A DNA stretch of 64,000 bases, taken from Corbicula japonica. Its lineage: Eukaryota; Mollusca; Bivalvia; Venerida; Cyrenidae. The notes under the pieces are model-generated. The model made no database searches. It saw nothing but the letters and a program-made list of their open reading frames with translations, and was not told the origin of the DNA. The stretch spans positions 1 to 64,000 of the forward strand of contig JAZAYU010001123.1 of NCBI GenBank assembly GCA_038501625.1, in the 5' to 3' direction. Positions 25,011-37,414 of the stretch are shown here, piece by piece (within the stretch, counting starts at the first letter, position 1; each line of letters starts with the position of its first letter). A program made the translations under genes and the position numbers.

Positions 25011-25450
25011 TATACTGTATGGTATGTGGTGGTGTGTTGTGTGAGGTCTGGTGGTGTGTTGTGTGGTCTGGTGTGGTATTGTATATTATGGAATAGTATA
25101 GTACGTTGTTTTGTGGTGTGGCACAGTACAGTACAGTACAGTATGGTATGGAATGGGATATTATGGCATAGTACAGTACAGTACAGTACAGTACAGTACA
25201 GTACAGTACAGTACATAGTATAGTATAGTATAGTATAGTATAGTATAGTATAGTATAGTATAGTATAGTATAGTATAGTATAGTATCGTATCGTATCGTA
25301 TCGTATCGTATCGTATCGTATCGTATCGTATCGTATAGTACAGTATAAAGTATAGTACCGGTATATGATATGGAATGCTGTGTAATGTAATGGTAAGGTA
25401 TAGTATGGTATGGTATGGAGTGGTATGGTATGGTATGGTACAGTATAGTA
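25011..25450. repeat. Pentanucleotide array (GTATA / GTACA / GTATC blocks)
   Basis: Almost pure 5-bp repeats arranged in blocks: ACAGT units near 25,125-25,215, TAGTA units near 25,215-25,285, TCGTA units near 25,285-25,335, then ATGGT units. Long Tyr/Thr/Ile-rich open frames in all minus-strand phases come only from the repeat. Confidence 0.95.
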
Positions 25451-25768
25451 AATAAACATACGGTATCCAAATATCTAGATGGGATTGTATAATTAATATG
25501 AGACTACCGTTCAGCCTGACCATTTACTACCGGGATGATGGAAACACCACCACAGAAATTCTCAACAAACCTCCGCCCAAACTTCAATACAAATGTGAGA
25601 AATTTTCTTTTATTTCGAAAATGAAAAGAAATGTGCCCATTTGTAAAATCGCCTTTTGTTCAAAAATCATGAGTCACATTCCTTTAATCAAATGTAAAAC
25701 TTTACGCAAATGTTAATTCATATCGATTTTACTTATTTCGAGTTGTTCTATTTGTTATTAAAAATTAA

Positions 25769-27018
25769 CTAGAATTATCACTGAAAGTGATTAAATACCC
25801 CCCACATGTGTGCTTGATAATTGAACTGGGAATGCTTCGAATCAATGACATAATGTGCCCCACTTTCAATCCAAAGTGTCGTCTTCACAGTAGCCACATA
25901 TACAGTACGTTTCATCACAATATCTCATTCCTTCTAAATTTTTTGAGCAGAAACGGTTTGAATATGTTAGTTACAGTGACCTTTATTTAACTTTTATCTA
26001 ACAACTGTGTGCCAAAAATTTTTTTTAAATATGTGAAGCTTTTCATGAGAAATCATCCAGAAACCATTTTTTCTATTTTTAGTAACAGTGAACAGTGACC
26101 TTGACCCCATCAGTCCCAATTTCAATACCAAGTTTCGTCTTCACAGACACTACCTATATAGCAATTTTCATCATAGTATCTCATTCCGAACCAAAGTAAT
26201 TGAGCATATACAGTTTTTTTTTCTATTTTTAATATCAGTGACCTTGACCCCACAGGCCTTACTTTGAATCTCAAAAGTCATCTTCACAAAAATCACTAAT
26301 ACACCAAATTTCATTAAAGAATCTCATTCCAAGCTATAGTTACTGAGTGGAAACGAAGTTTTTAAGTTTAAATAACAGTGACCTTGACCTTGAACCTACA
26401 GGCCCCAAAGTCAAACCTATCCTGTATCTTCTGATGTTACATCTGTGTCCCAAAAAATAATTAAATCTATGAAGTAATTCATGAGTTATCGTCCAGAAAC
26501 AATTTTTCTATTTTAAGTAACAGTGGCCTTGACATTGACCCCACAGGCCCCAAAGTCGAACTCGACCTGTATCTTCTGATGTTACATCTATTTACCAAAA
26601 AAGGATTTAATCTGTGAAGTGTGTCATGACTTATCATCCGGAAACCATTTTTCTATTTTTAGTAATACTGACCTCAACATTGACCCCACCGGCCCCAAAG
26701 TCAAACTTGACCTGTATCTTGTGATGTTACATCTATTTACCAAAAAAGGATTTAATCTGTGAAGTGTTTCATGAGTTATCATCCGGAAACCATTTTTCTA
26801 TTTTTAGTAACAGTGACCTTGACACTGACCCCACCAGCCCCAAAATCGAATTTGACCTTTATTTTATGACGATTTACTTGTGTACCAAAAATTATTTAAT
26901 TCTGTCAAGCCTTTCATGAGTTATCATCCGGAAACGAATAATCCGACCGACAGACCGACAGACCGACCGACAAGCTCACTCCTATAAACCCCCTAAAACT
27001 TCGTTTGTGGGGGTATAA
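25769..27018. mobile_element. GACCTTGACC-core non-autonomous Helitron-like element, complete
   Basis: A 1,250-bp element running from CTAGAATTATCACTGAAAGT to TTTGTGGGGGTATAA. On the minus strand it ends with a hairpin (ATCACTTTCAGTGAT), four bases and CTAG, as Helitron 3' ends do. The interior is about seven units of about 146 bp, then ACCGACAGACCGACAGACCG. The boundaries are fixed by the related host sequence at 30,661-30,690, which reads straight through ATTAA|ATAG without the element. There is no target duplication, as expected for Helitrons. Confidence 0.8.
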
Positions 27019-27104
27019 ATAGTTTTGAGACAAATTGAGCAATTCAAGTCAAATAAAAACATCTGAAGAAGTATTTGGGGGAAATAATTGGAGTAAATCT
27101 GTAA

Positions 27105-27640
27105 TAGTATGGTATGGTATGGTATGGTATGGTATGGTATGGTATGGTATGGTATGGTATAATATGGTATGGTATGGTATGGTATGGTATAGAATAGTAA
27201 GGTATAATATGTTATAGTATAGTATAGTATAGTATAGTATAGTATAGTATAGTATAGTATAGTATAGTATAGTATAGTATAGTATAGTACAGTACAGTAC
27301 AGTACAGTACAGTACAGTACAGTATATAATATAGTATGGTATGGTACGGTATGGTATATTATGGTACAGTACAGTACAGTATAGTACACTACATAGTATA
27401 GTAAAGTATAAAGTATAGTATATGATATGGTGTGGTATGTAATGGTATGGTATGTATGGTATAGTATATGGTATGGTATTGTATGTGGTGTGGTGTGGTG
27501 TGGTATGGCATGTTAGTTTATGTTATAGAATAGTTTAGTATAGTATGGTATAGTATGGTATGGTATGTATGCCAAAGTATAGTATAGTATAGTATAGTAT
27601 AGTATAGTATAGTATAGTATAGTATAGTACCCCAACCCCA
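27105..27640. repeat. Pentanucleotide arrays (ATGGT, TAGTA, ACAGT)
   Basis: Blocks of ATGGT (27,108-27,190), TAGTA (27,216-27,288), ACAGT (27,288-27,322), mixed units, then a second TAGTA block to about 27,628. Open frames through it are artefacts. Confidence 0.95.
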
Positions 27641-28846
27641 CATCCTCTCAACACTTTCTACCAAAGTATGTTAAGTTCATCTGTATTATACCTTTTCTAA
27701 AGCATTAGATAAGAAAGCAATAAGCATGCCAAATTTAACCATAATTTCTAAGTCTTAATTTCTAGATGAAATAGGGCAAAAATTAAATAAGAAAAAAGCA
27801 AGATAGAATTATGCTCCTTTGAACATCAACCTGATGATAAAATAAAGGTGTACACATTTTCAAAGCTATGGTTTTAATAGTAGGGAAGTTATAAGCTATA
27901 ACCAGCTTGCACGCACATCTTTAGCTTAATTTCTAAGTCGAAAAAGGGCCACATAATTTTAACAAAATGGAAGTTAGAGTTATGGTTCTTGGCTTACACA
28001 CTTGGGATATGATGATAAACAAGTATTTAAAGTTTTAATGCTGTAATGAAAGTAGAATGGAAGTTATAGGTTTGTACATCAGCTTGCATGCTAACTTTAC
28101 CTGAAATTTTAAGTCGAAAACGGGCCATAATTTGATCAAAATGAAAGTTAGAGTTATGGTTCCTGGCATGCATACTCAGGGTCATGATGGTGAACAAGTG
28201 TCTTAAGTTTCAAAACTATAGTACAAAAAGTATGAAAATAACTAGCTTGCACGCAAACTTTAACCTGAAATGCTAAGTTGAAAAAGCGCCATAATTTGAA
28301 CAAAATTAAAGTTAGAGTTCTGGTTCTTGGCATACTCGTTCAGGACATGATGATGAACAAGTGTTGAAAGTTTCAAAGCTGTAGTATAAGTAGTATGGAA
28401 GTTATGAGTTAGTACACTAGCTTGCACGCAAACTTTAACCTGAAATTCTAAGTCGACAAAGGGACATAATTTGATCAAAATGAAAGTTAGAGTTATGGTT
28501 CTTGGCATACACACTCATATTATGATGATGAACAAGTGTTGAAAGTTTCAAAGCTGTAGTATAAGTAGTATGAATTACGAGTATGTACCGGAGCTTACAC
28601 GCACACTTTAACCTGAAATTCTAAACCGAAAAGGGCCATAATTTGATCAAAATGAATGTTAGAGTTATGGTTCTTGGCATACACACCAGGGACATGATGA
28701 TGAACAAGTGTGTCAAGTTTCAAAGCTGTAGCTATCGTAGTTTTTAAGATTAAAGTAGGTTGCACGCAAACATTAACCACAAAGGGACAGCGACGCCGAC
28801 GACAGGGTGAGTACTATAGCTCGACATATTCTTCGAATAGTCGAGC
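27641..28846. repeat. About 174-bp tandem core repeats of the CTCGACTATTCGAA element
   Basis: Five or so degenerate units: AGAGTTATGGTTCTTGGCAT or close variants recur near 27,975, 28,150, 28,315, 28,490 and 28,662. Units also share GGGCCATAATTTGATCAAAA. The same core occurs in the second copy at 43.05-43.57 kb. Confidence 0.85.
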
Positions 28847-29483
28847 TAAAATGTTTGGAAAAGCGCATTTAAGTTTGATCTTGTTCTATGTGTCAGCACC
28901 TCCCTTTCGTTATGTAGCAATTAATAACTTAACACCATATATTGATAACAAGATGAGTGTTCAGTTCAACAAGTGTGTCCCCTGTCGATACTTTGTCAGA
29001 ATAACAAAAAAACAATGAGAACAGGCCGAAATGAATGACAGCTTGCACAATTTAGTACAAAAAGGCGTGAATGAGGATGGAACCTTCCATCGGATAAAAC
29101 TTCAGTTGCCAGAAATCTACGGCTACTAAATAATCATTGAAATATTTTTGAGTTCTATATCAGACAGTTAAGTTCCATATCAGGCAACGAATTTCCACAT
29201 CAAAAAGCTCTTTTGACGTCTAATATTATAGCTGAAAATTGTAATTTACTTTCAATTATATATATATTTATTTGTGCGTTGGCTTGCTTTACATAATCTA
29301 AATGTGTCCTTACGGTTGACATTAAATGAGGTTGCACTATACTTTATTCTGTATGAAATAAAAAAAAACCGGGGAAGTGTTTTTGGGGAGTAAACAATGG
29401 AAGAGGGGTAAACTGTAATCTCGGAAGCGCAAGATCAGTTCCATATCAGAGTTCCCTGATAATATAAATTTCCATTTCAATTA
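28847..29483. other. No gene recognised
   Basis: AT-rich non-coding sequence. No splice-bounded open frame with a recognisable motif. Confidence 0.4.
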
Positions 29484-29960
29484 GATTTTGAACCAGCGAG
29501 CAACCTCCGTAAACACCTGTTGCACTGCTGCACTTCACAAGACACCGACAACGTTTTTGTCATGCGACGACTGTTAGAAGTTAGAACTACCACTCCAATC
29601 AAAAGACGCTGTATTTTACTTCCAAATTAGGTCTTCCTGTCAATCAAATTTGTGTCGCTGTTTGTTCATTCCCCATGCAGATGTTGAAACAATACGAAAA
29701 CGTGTGGTTTAAAGCAATCCGAAGGCGTGATTAACAATGAAAAACGTTCTGTCAATTATACTTTCCCGCGCTATTTCTCAACGAAAATATCAGCCGCCGC
29801 GCATCGTGTTTGATGTTTTAGTTGCAAGCCAAAATCTAAATGAAATCGAAATTTGTAGTTTTACCAAAATATGAAATTTTAATGACGAAACATTAAGAAA
29901 TGGCAATGTTACATCCAACTTTAGATTTCGTGACGAACTTAACGACGGACGGACAAAGCA
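29484..29960. repeat. Dispersed repeat, copy 1 (second copy at 36,781-37,190)
   Basis: Shares long blocks with 36,781-37,190, such as ACACCTGTTGCACTGC versus ATACCTGTTGCACTGC and CACGTTTTTGTCATACGACG versus CAACGTTTTTGTCATGCGAC, with the same orientation and order. The copies are diverged. No coding frame is shared, so it is probably an old element of unknown type. Confidence 0.7.
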
Positions 29961-30304
29961 ACCCTTAATTATCTCCTTTTCTTCGAAAGATTGACGCCAT
30001 AAGATACAGTAGTTCTGATTTTCAAACAAATTTTGTTTTTTCAAACAATGAACGTTTGTTGTTCATCTTTTTCGTCCATTGATATAAGGTCCAAAGGTTA
30101 TACTTACTCAATTTTAGTGTTCAAAAATTTTTTGCGACCATCTTTTTAAATCAATTTAGTTTGAATTCATAAAATTAATAAACAAGTAAATGAAATGCCT
30201 AAAACAACTTACAACCTTAAAGTGATTCCATAACATATTGACATTGTAAAGTTACATTACATGATGAAGTTTAAATAAACCAAAACACAACAGAACAGGT
30301 ATAA

Positions 30305-30704
30305 AATCATGCATACGGTATCCAAATATCTAGATGGGATTGTATAATGAATATGAGACTGCGGTTCAGCCTGACCATTTACTACCGGGATGATGGAAAC
30401 ACCACCACAGAAATTCTCAACAAACCTCCGCCCCAACTTCATTATAAATGTGAGAAATTTTCTTTTATTTCGAATTAACATGTAATTAACATCGATATGA
30501 AATTATGACATTTAATATGTAATGAAAAGAAATGTGCCCATTTGTAAAATCGCCTTTTGTTCGAAAATCATGAGTCACATTCCTTTCGTAAAATGTAAAA
30601 CTATACGCAAATGTTAATTCATATCGATTTTACTTATTTCGAGTTGTTCTATTTTTTTTAAAAAATTAAATAGTTTTGAAACAAATTGAGCAATTCAAGT
30701 CAAA
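30305..30704. repeat. Second copy of the 25,450-25,768 host segment
   Basis: CATACGGTATCCAAATATCT and about 300 bp after it match 25,457-25,768. The match then continues across the Helitron-like insertion of copy 1 (27,019 on). This copy has its own insertion at 30,705 and resumes at 32,290 with AAAACATCT and ATTTGGGGGAAGTAATTGGA. It carries one extra short AT-rich segment near 30,478-30,520. Confidence 0.85.
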
Positions 30705-32289
30705 CTAGACTGTGTCCACAGGACACTGATGCCCCCACTGCTGCAATAACATTTGTTACAAAATTTTGTACCAGGTATTAACAACATGAGGTGATCATGA
30801 TTAGTAAATGAGGAGTAAGTGCCACAAAATTTAATAACTAACATAAACAAAAGGCCATAACTGTGGTGAAAATTGTTGCAAGACAATGTCCTTTACAATA
30901 ATCTTCACATCATGTCTAATCATCTGTGCAAGTTTGAAAGAAATCAGCCAAATAGAAAATGTGAAGTTGATGCCACAAAATTTTGTAAGTGAAATAAACA
31001 AAGGGCCATAACTGTGGTAAAAATGGCAGCAGAAAAAAATCTTTTTTTTTTATGATCATCTACCCAGCCATCTTGATCATGTGTGCAAGTTAGAAAGAAA
31101 TCTGTCCAAAAGTAAATGAGGAGTTGATGCCACAAGATATTATTACTGAAAAAAAACAAAGGGCCATAACTCTGGTAAAAATAGTCGCAGGAAAAATCCT
31201 TTCTTCACGATCATCTACACATCCTGCTTCATCATCTGTGCATGTTTGCAAGGAATCTGCCCTGTAGTTTAGGAGGAGTTGATGCCACAAGATTTAATAA
31301 CTGATATAAACAAAGGGCCATAACTCTGGTTAAAATGGTCGCAGGAAAAAATCCTTTCTTTACGATCATCTACACATCCTGCTTCATCATCTGTGCAAGT
31401 TCGCAAGAAATCAGCCTTATAGTTTTGGAGGAGTTGATGCCACAAGATTTAATTACTGAAATTAACAAAGGGCCATAACTCTGGTAAAAATGGTCGCAGG
31501 AAAAAATCCTTTATTTACGATCATCTACACATCCTGCTTCATCATCTGTGCAAGTTCGCAAGAAATCTGCCTTATAGTTTTGGAGGAGTTGACGCCACAA
31601 GATTTAATTAATGAATATAACAAAGGGCCATAACTCTGGTAAAAATGGTCGCAGGAAGAAATCCTTTCTTCACGATTATCTACACATCCTGCTTCATCAT
31701 CTGTGCAAGTGCAAGAAATCTGCCTTGTAGTTTAGGAGGAGTTGACGCCAAAAGATTTTATAACTGAAATTAACAAAGGGCCATAACTCTGGTAAAAATG
31801 GTCGCAGGAAAAAATCCTTTCTTTACGATCATCTACACATCCTGCTTCATCATCTGTGCAAGTTCGCAAGAAATCTGCATTATAGTTTTGGAGGAGTTGA
31901 CGCCACAAGATTTAATTAATGAATATAACAAAGGGCCATAACTCTGGTAAAAATGGTCGCAGGAAGAAATCCTTTCTTCATTATTATCTACACATCCTGC
32001 TTCATCATCTGTGCAAGTTTGCAAGAAATCTGCCTTGTAGTTTAGGAGGAGTTGACGCCACAAGATTTTATAACTGAAATTAACAAAGGGCCATAACTCT
32101 GGTAAAAATGGTCGCAGGAAAAAATCCTTTCTTTACGATCATCTACACATCCTGCTTGATCATCTGTGCAAGTTTGAAAGAAATCCGCCTTATAATTTAG
32201 GAGGAGTTGATGCCACAAGATTTGGGGACGTACGGACGTACGGACGGACGAGTGCAACTCTATATGCCTCCCACTTTGTGGGGGCATAA
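30705..32289. mobile_element. Non-autonomous Helitron-like element with about 155-bp cores
   Basis: Runs from CTAGACTGTGTCCACAGGAC to TTTGTGGGGGCATAA. On the minus strand the end is hairpin GTGTCC-TGT-GGACAC, three bases, then CTAG. The interior has about nine units of about 155 bp with AACAAAGGGCCATAACTCTG and CTACACATCCTGCTTCATCA, then a GGACGTACGGACGGACG tract. The matching sequence at 27,050 (CAAA|TAAAAAC) is uninterrupted, which fixes both ends, with an A|T target and no duplication. Short open frames on the minus strand are repeat artefacts. Confidence 0.85.
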
Positions 32290-32339
32290 TAAAAACATCT
32301 AAAGAAGTATTTGGGGGAAGTAATTGGAGTAAATCTGTA

Positions 32340-32392
32340 ATAGTATGGTATGTTATGGTATGGTATGGTATGGTATGGTATGGTATGGTAAG
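32340..32392. repeat. ATGGT pentanucleotide array
   Basis: Short ATGGT array after the segment ATTTGGGGGAAGTAATTGGA, the same position as in copy 1 (27,105). Confidence 0.9.
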
Positions 32393-32679
32393 AAGTAATT
32401 GGAGTAAATCTGCAATTAGGTTCACTTTTCCCGAAAGTTAATGTCACATTTTATAACTGAATAACCCCACCATCACGTAACATATCCCTGATACAACCAG
32501 AAGTCGCAGTACACCACAATATATTTGCTGCCTTTAAACAATTACAATCCCCCTACCCCCAACTCAGTGATACACACAATGAAACACCAAAATAAAAAAA
32601 AACAAATTTAAAAAGTCTATATTTCCTTACTTTCCAAAGAGATGAACATCCGAAACATATTTGAAAGAAAAAAAAAAAC

Positions 32680-33388
32680 AAGTAGAGCTATCACTGAAGG
32701 TGGTTTATAAACCTGCAATACTGCTATGTCAGGGAATACAGAAATAATGTTTGTATCTTTTACCAAACAGTAAATAAGTATTCAGAAAAAAGCCTGATTT
32801 TTAAAGTAGTTTAAAGTTAGAATGTAAATTTGTTTGGTAACAGTAAAAAAATCATTACTGTATAAAAAAACCTCCAGAACAATGTTCTTAATATTACATA
32901 ACACAGACCTAAGCAATAGAGTTCAACAGGACATTGCCAAGCAAGAGCAATGACTTCTGATAAAAACAATATATCCTTAAACCAGGTGTGAATATAGGAA
33001 TTCTAACAGTGATATTTTCACTCTGTTAATATCTTGAAAACTGAAAAGTTTCGCATCTCCAAAAAATAATGGAATGATCCACATGACAAAATATGTTAGT
33101 ATGCACATCTACACATCATGCCGAATACATGTTTAAAGTTTTAAGTCAATATCTTAAAAGCTGCAAAAGAAGTTCGCGTTTAAAGATTTTGTTAAATCAT
33201 GATCCCCTCAAAAAATAGAGGACTGATCCAAAAAAATGTCGAGAAAATTTACACACAAACATATTTTTAAAGTTTCAAGTCAACATCTAGAAAACTGTAA
33301 GTTCCACAGACCAACCAACCGACCGTTCAACCGACCGGATGTTGACTCCTATATACCCCTCTAAACTTTGTTTGCGGGAGTATAATAA
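32680..33388. mobile_element. Short Helitron-like relative (ends related to 25,769-27,018)
   Basis: Starts AGAGCTATCACTGAAGGTGG, close to the hairpin end at 25,769, and closes with ACCAACCAACCGACCG and TTTGCGGGAGTATAAT, close to the other end. The interior differs and has about two degenerate units. Boundaries are approximate. Confidence 0.55.
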
Positions 33389-34276
33389 AAAAATATTTGT
33401 TCTGACAAGAAATGAATTCCTTGAAAAAATGTACCCAACACTTTCTATTCTAACAAAAGTCAAAGGGTAGATAGCATGCATACAACATTTATACAAGGAA
33501 AAACAAATATACATATGAGATATGAAAAATCTACAATTAAAATACGTCATCCGAGATCTAACACGAGTAAAATAGGCTACTCAAAAGCTGTTGTGTTTAT
33601 TTTAGTTTTTGAAAGTTGTGACAAGTATTCTGGTGATCAAAATTCTTTTTTTATCACAAAAGTGATTCCTGATAACAACAAAAAGACTATCATTTTTTGC
33701 CAATACAAAATTCAAGAAGCACTGAATTGCAGCTGTTGATTCAAAGTAGTACATGTTTGTGGTTTGAAATATTAAATTTGCTGTCTGTGTCTCATCTATT
33801 TTGAAAAAAAGAAAAGAAAATCACTGCATGTTATCACAAGTGTGAAAAGGAATCATATTGAAAAATTACTAATAGGGCATGTGCTAACGACGATACTGTC
33901 AGTCGCTAAAATACTCTGAAAGTAATCGAAACAAAACCTTTTAGAATTAAAGGAACGCGAACGCCAATGATATTATTTATGTGAAGCTTGAAACAAGAAA
34001 TATCTTTAAAAAAGATAAACGGCGTTGATGGAAAAGATTTTTATATATAAGAAAGAAAGAAATAAAGACCGTGCAAAAATTTCGTCTGGTGATAATACGT
34101 CGATTAAAGAAGACTGTCTAACATTAACTGTACATTCAGTTTCAATAAAATACCTCTTGTAGAGTTAGCACTAATGATGCATAAATGTCATTAAAATACA
34201 ATAAATGAAAATAATAACAACTTGTTACAAGAGCGAAATCTACCAACTTTTACGTAAATTAACTTTAAAAGTAAGT
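33389..34276. other. No gene recognised
   Basis: AT-rich. The open frame at 33,476-33,739 is unlike any family I know and has no splice context. Confidence 0.4.
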
Positions 34277-34346
34277 GTCCCTCCCGAGTATTGAACCCGG
34301 GGCCTCCGCTTGAGAGGCGAGTGTGATAACCACTACACCAAGGCGT
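34277..34346 (-). pseudogene. tRNA-like sequence, Glu(CTC)-like, probably decayed
   Basis: On the minus strand: A-box-like TGGTGTAGTGGTTATCA, anticodon arm CTCGC/GCGGA around CTCTCAA (CTC), and T-arm CCGGGTTCAATACTCGG. The acceptor stem pairs badly (about four of seven positions) and the first anticodon-stem pair is mismatched. It is most likely a tRNA pseudogene or tRNA-derived SINE head. Confidence 0.55.
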
Positions 34347-34806
34347 TTTGTATATCTGGACTTGAAATTAACAATCAGTATCAAAGGAACTAGAAAGGAA
34401 CCAGTAAGAAACAGAAATATCTGCACTTCTCTGTCGTTTTACACTGTGTATTGTACTCGAGTGTTTACCTGACACCTATGAATATTCCATATAAAATCGT
34501 ATTTAAGCCATCAATTGACTTAATTGGTTATTTATACCGTAAATATCTTTTTCTCCAATACAATTAACGCTTTTTAAAACGAAAATGCCCGAACATAAAG
34601 CGCCAGGTAAATACTAAATACACAATACAAAAATCGTTACGGTAATCATTAACAAGACCCACTAATAACCAATCAAAATAATCTATTTGATTTTCCCGCT
34701 GCATAATAAATTTTATTTACAATATTTCATTGGTCGAAAAACTAGGTCAAAAGTGAGCTTAGACAGCTAACGCCGAAAAAAGCCACTCACGTAGCTTTGA
34801 AATGAT

Positions 34807-34900
34807 ATTGCCTCTACAAGGGAGCGAACTAGCACAGTCACGGCGACAGCGCCTTTCTGCAATTCCGACACCACAACCAATTGAGCTAGCAGTGACAACT
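34807..34900 (-). other. Possible tRNA-derived fragment
   Basis: The minus strand carries GCTAGCTCAATTGGTTG (A-box-like) and, about 50 bases later, AGTTCGCTCCC (B-box-like). I could not fold a full cloverleaf. Weak call. Confidence 0.25.
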
Positions 34901-36395
34901 CCAAAAAGGTTAATCGGATAGCCATCGGTAACGGGTTATTTTACTGATAACAGTACTGACTATATGTACAGGGAAACTTTCACTGCCGCCACACTGCACA
35001 AAAAGCGCTAGTCTAAAACAACTAAAATATATTTATTTTAGATTTAACAAACGGACACGGCGATTTCAAACAAGAATGAATTGAGGAATTTTCATATCAT
35101 AAAGATTTGTTGACAGACAGACATCTGAATGGACACTCGAATGGACAGACAGACGGAATTCATTAATTTATTAGACTGATTTCCTTGAGCAATCCTGCAA
35201 ACAAACCCAACTGATCTTTTGACATTTGAAAAAGGAAAAACATGTAATATCAATAATAATTTAAAAAAACTGAGTAAATCTTAACCGAAAAATTATGTTA
35301 TAATTTTCTTTTGGTTAGATCTCGCATAACGTAAAACCAAATTCGTAAAGTAAAAGTGTGTTCCTATTTGGAACGCATTCATTGTAAAAAGCAAAAAAAA
35401 AGGCGAACTTTAAGAATAATATTTTTAAACAATCCTGATTGCAAGCCATATTAAAAAAAGAAATATGGGTATCAAGAATGGCCTCATCCAGAAGACACAG
35501 CCTACCCACACAGCCAAATAGTAGAAGAACATATTTTCATATGTGGCTTTATTAACATTTGCACACCGAGTTTATATGAATTAAACCGAAAGAAATACCA
35601 TTGCATCAGATGTACTACATAATTGTCTAAATAGTCAATGCATATATCGAGTAAACACTTATCTACAATATCTTGCGCCGATATGTCTATTTAATCTCAG
35701 TTTAAAAATTCATATGGGTTTCAAGGTAAAAATATTTTGATGCATAATTTAAAGCCCGGAATTATTTTGACCTATGCATGATATTGGAGATAAGTGGTTA
35801 CACCATATTGTTTACATCAGGTCGTTTTCTAGACCTTTCAAATGCTAACGGTATTTTCTATTATTTGCTTGTGTTATGTAAATAAAGCCTTCTTTTATCT
35901 AAAATGAGCATACACTTTCGCGAAACACAATTTTTAAATTAACAATTGACTTGCAATTATAATTTATGTCAGTTGTTTTAGGAAATAAAGCAAGAAAGGG
36001 AGACATTCTCGAATATTTTTTATTTTGACTAGACCCCACAAGATGGTATCAGAGTGCTATTGTCTGGATTGAGCATAGAAAGAAACAAATAAAAAAATTC
36101 CTCAGTAAAACCTGACCGGATATGATATTCTTCAAATTTATATTATTATTATTATTATTATTGCCAGTTGCACCTTTTGGACACAATTGAAGGGCTTGTA
36201 CGTATAGAATGGTGTGATTCATAAAGAAGTAATAATTCCCTGTCATTCCATGCCTTATGGTCGCACTGGACAAAGCAATACAAAGAAATATGCGAGAATT
36301 GGCTTCTTCATTAAACAGGAACACTCTTTTACTTAATGTATGACGAACATTTACAAACCTCTTACCGCACACTGATACCCAAATAGATGAAAAAG
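34901..36395. other. No gene recognised
   Basis: AT-rich, with a short GACAGACAGACAT-type tract near 35,115 and an ATT microsatellite at 36,140-36,162. The minus-strand open frame at 36,049-36,423 crosses that microsatellite and looks fortuitous. Confidence 0.4.
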
Positions 36396-36510
36396 GAACT
36401 TTGAAAGCCACCGAACACGACAAATATGATATATTGCAGGCTTAATTTGATAGAGCCTGTTCATGGACAGAAATGGATATGCATATTACTGCCCACGCTG
36501 CCTAGCCGTC
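36396..36510. repeat. Direct repeat flanking the RT element (partner at 39,268-39,365)
   Basis: AACTTTGAAAGCCAC, GAGCCTGTTC and ACTGCCCACGC occur in the same order at both places, on either side of the reverse transcriptase element. Too diverged and too long to be a target duplication; more likely two copies of an older repeat. Confidence 0.6.
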
Positions 36511-36780
36511 AATGCACTGAAATAAAAATGTTTCTGTCGGCATGAACTGCAATTGAAACTAAAACGTAGGGGGAAGAGGTTTGCAATGTCACAATGTTGA
36601 TGACAAAATGTTTTACAAGGAAATGAATGTATGTGATATAATGATTTCTAGTTTACTTATAATGTACACATTAAAACAAATGGACGACCAACAGAGGCCG
36701 GTTCAACTTTAAAGCAGTATTTCTTTAAAACACAACAATATGAAATATAACAAATACTTACTACTAATTTTGAGTTCAAT

Positions 36781-37190
36781 TAGATATTGACCAAGCGAGC
36801 GACCTCCATAAATACCTGTTGCACTGCGAGACTTCCCAAGACGCCGATCACGTTTTTGTCATACGACGACTGTTAGAAATGCCGCTCAAATTTGAAGACG
36901 CAGTGTTCTACTTCCAAACAAGGTGTTGCTTTCGATCAAATTTTTGTCGTTTTCGAAGATTGAATTGAAAATATAGCTTAGCAAAGATGTAGCACTGATG
37001 CAACAACAACAGGTGTGGCTTAAAGTAAAGCAAACTGTAGGTGTGATTAACTATGAACAGCGTTCTGTCAATTAAAATTTCCCCCTACTTCTCAACGAAA
37101 ATATCACTCACCAGGCCACTAGTTTGATGTTTTTACCGCAAGCCAAAATCTAAATGAAATCGAAATCAGTAGTAACTACCTCAAGTTGCT
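36781..37190. repeat. Dispersed repeat, copy 2 (first copy at 29,484-29,960)
   Basis: Same block order as at 29.5 kb (see that entry). It ends about 270 bp before the reverse transcriptase frame. Confidence 0.7.
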
Positions 37191-37414
37191 ACTCGGTCCA
37201 ACGTAGTCATATCTTTGTTGCGCTTCGTCTCGCCGTTCTCATTACGTTCGGCGGGCAGCTGGCACAACTTTATCACGAATTTTTACCATTGGGTCATCAA
37301 AAGTGTTAAAATCTGAAAAAGATAACCGTACTTTTAAAATACTGAGTCCAAAACCCTTTCACCTCTCAAGACAAGGGTTTGTTTGGATTGCATTAGTAAT
37401 ATTTGTACATGTGA

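Larger units (their letters stand above)
24631..28846. mobile_element. 4.2-kb nested element with CTCGACTATTCGAA termini (copy 1)
   Basis: The left end reads CTCGACCATTCGAATAGTCG and the right end TTCGAATAGTCGAGC, an inverted pair that is itself palindromic. The right part (27.88-28.78 kb) is about five tandem units of about 174 bp with the words AAAGTTAGAGTTATGGTTC and TTGCACGCAAACTTTAACC, closed by GGGACAGCGACGCCGACGAC. The middle has been invaded by pentanucleotide arrays and a Helitron-like element. A second copy lies at 41,234-43,640. No transposase frame is visible. Confidence 0.75.

Noticed and set aside
24893..25523. Long minus-strand open frames rich in Tyr, Thr, Ile and His
   Set aside because: They are translations of pentanucleotide repeats in all phases. 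No splice context or domain.
36049..36423. 124-residue minus-strand frame
   Set aside because: Crosses an ATT microsatellite, no motif, and overlaps a dispersed repeat.
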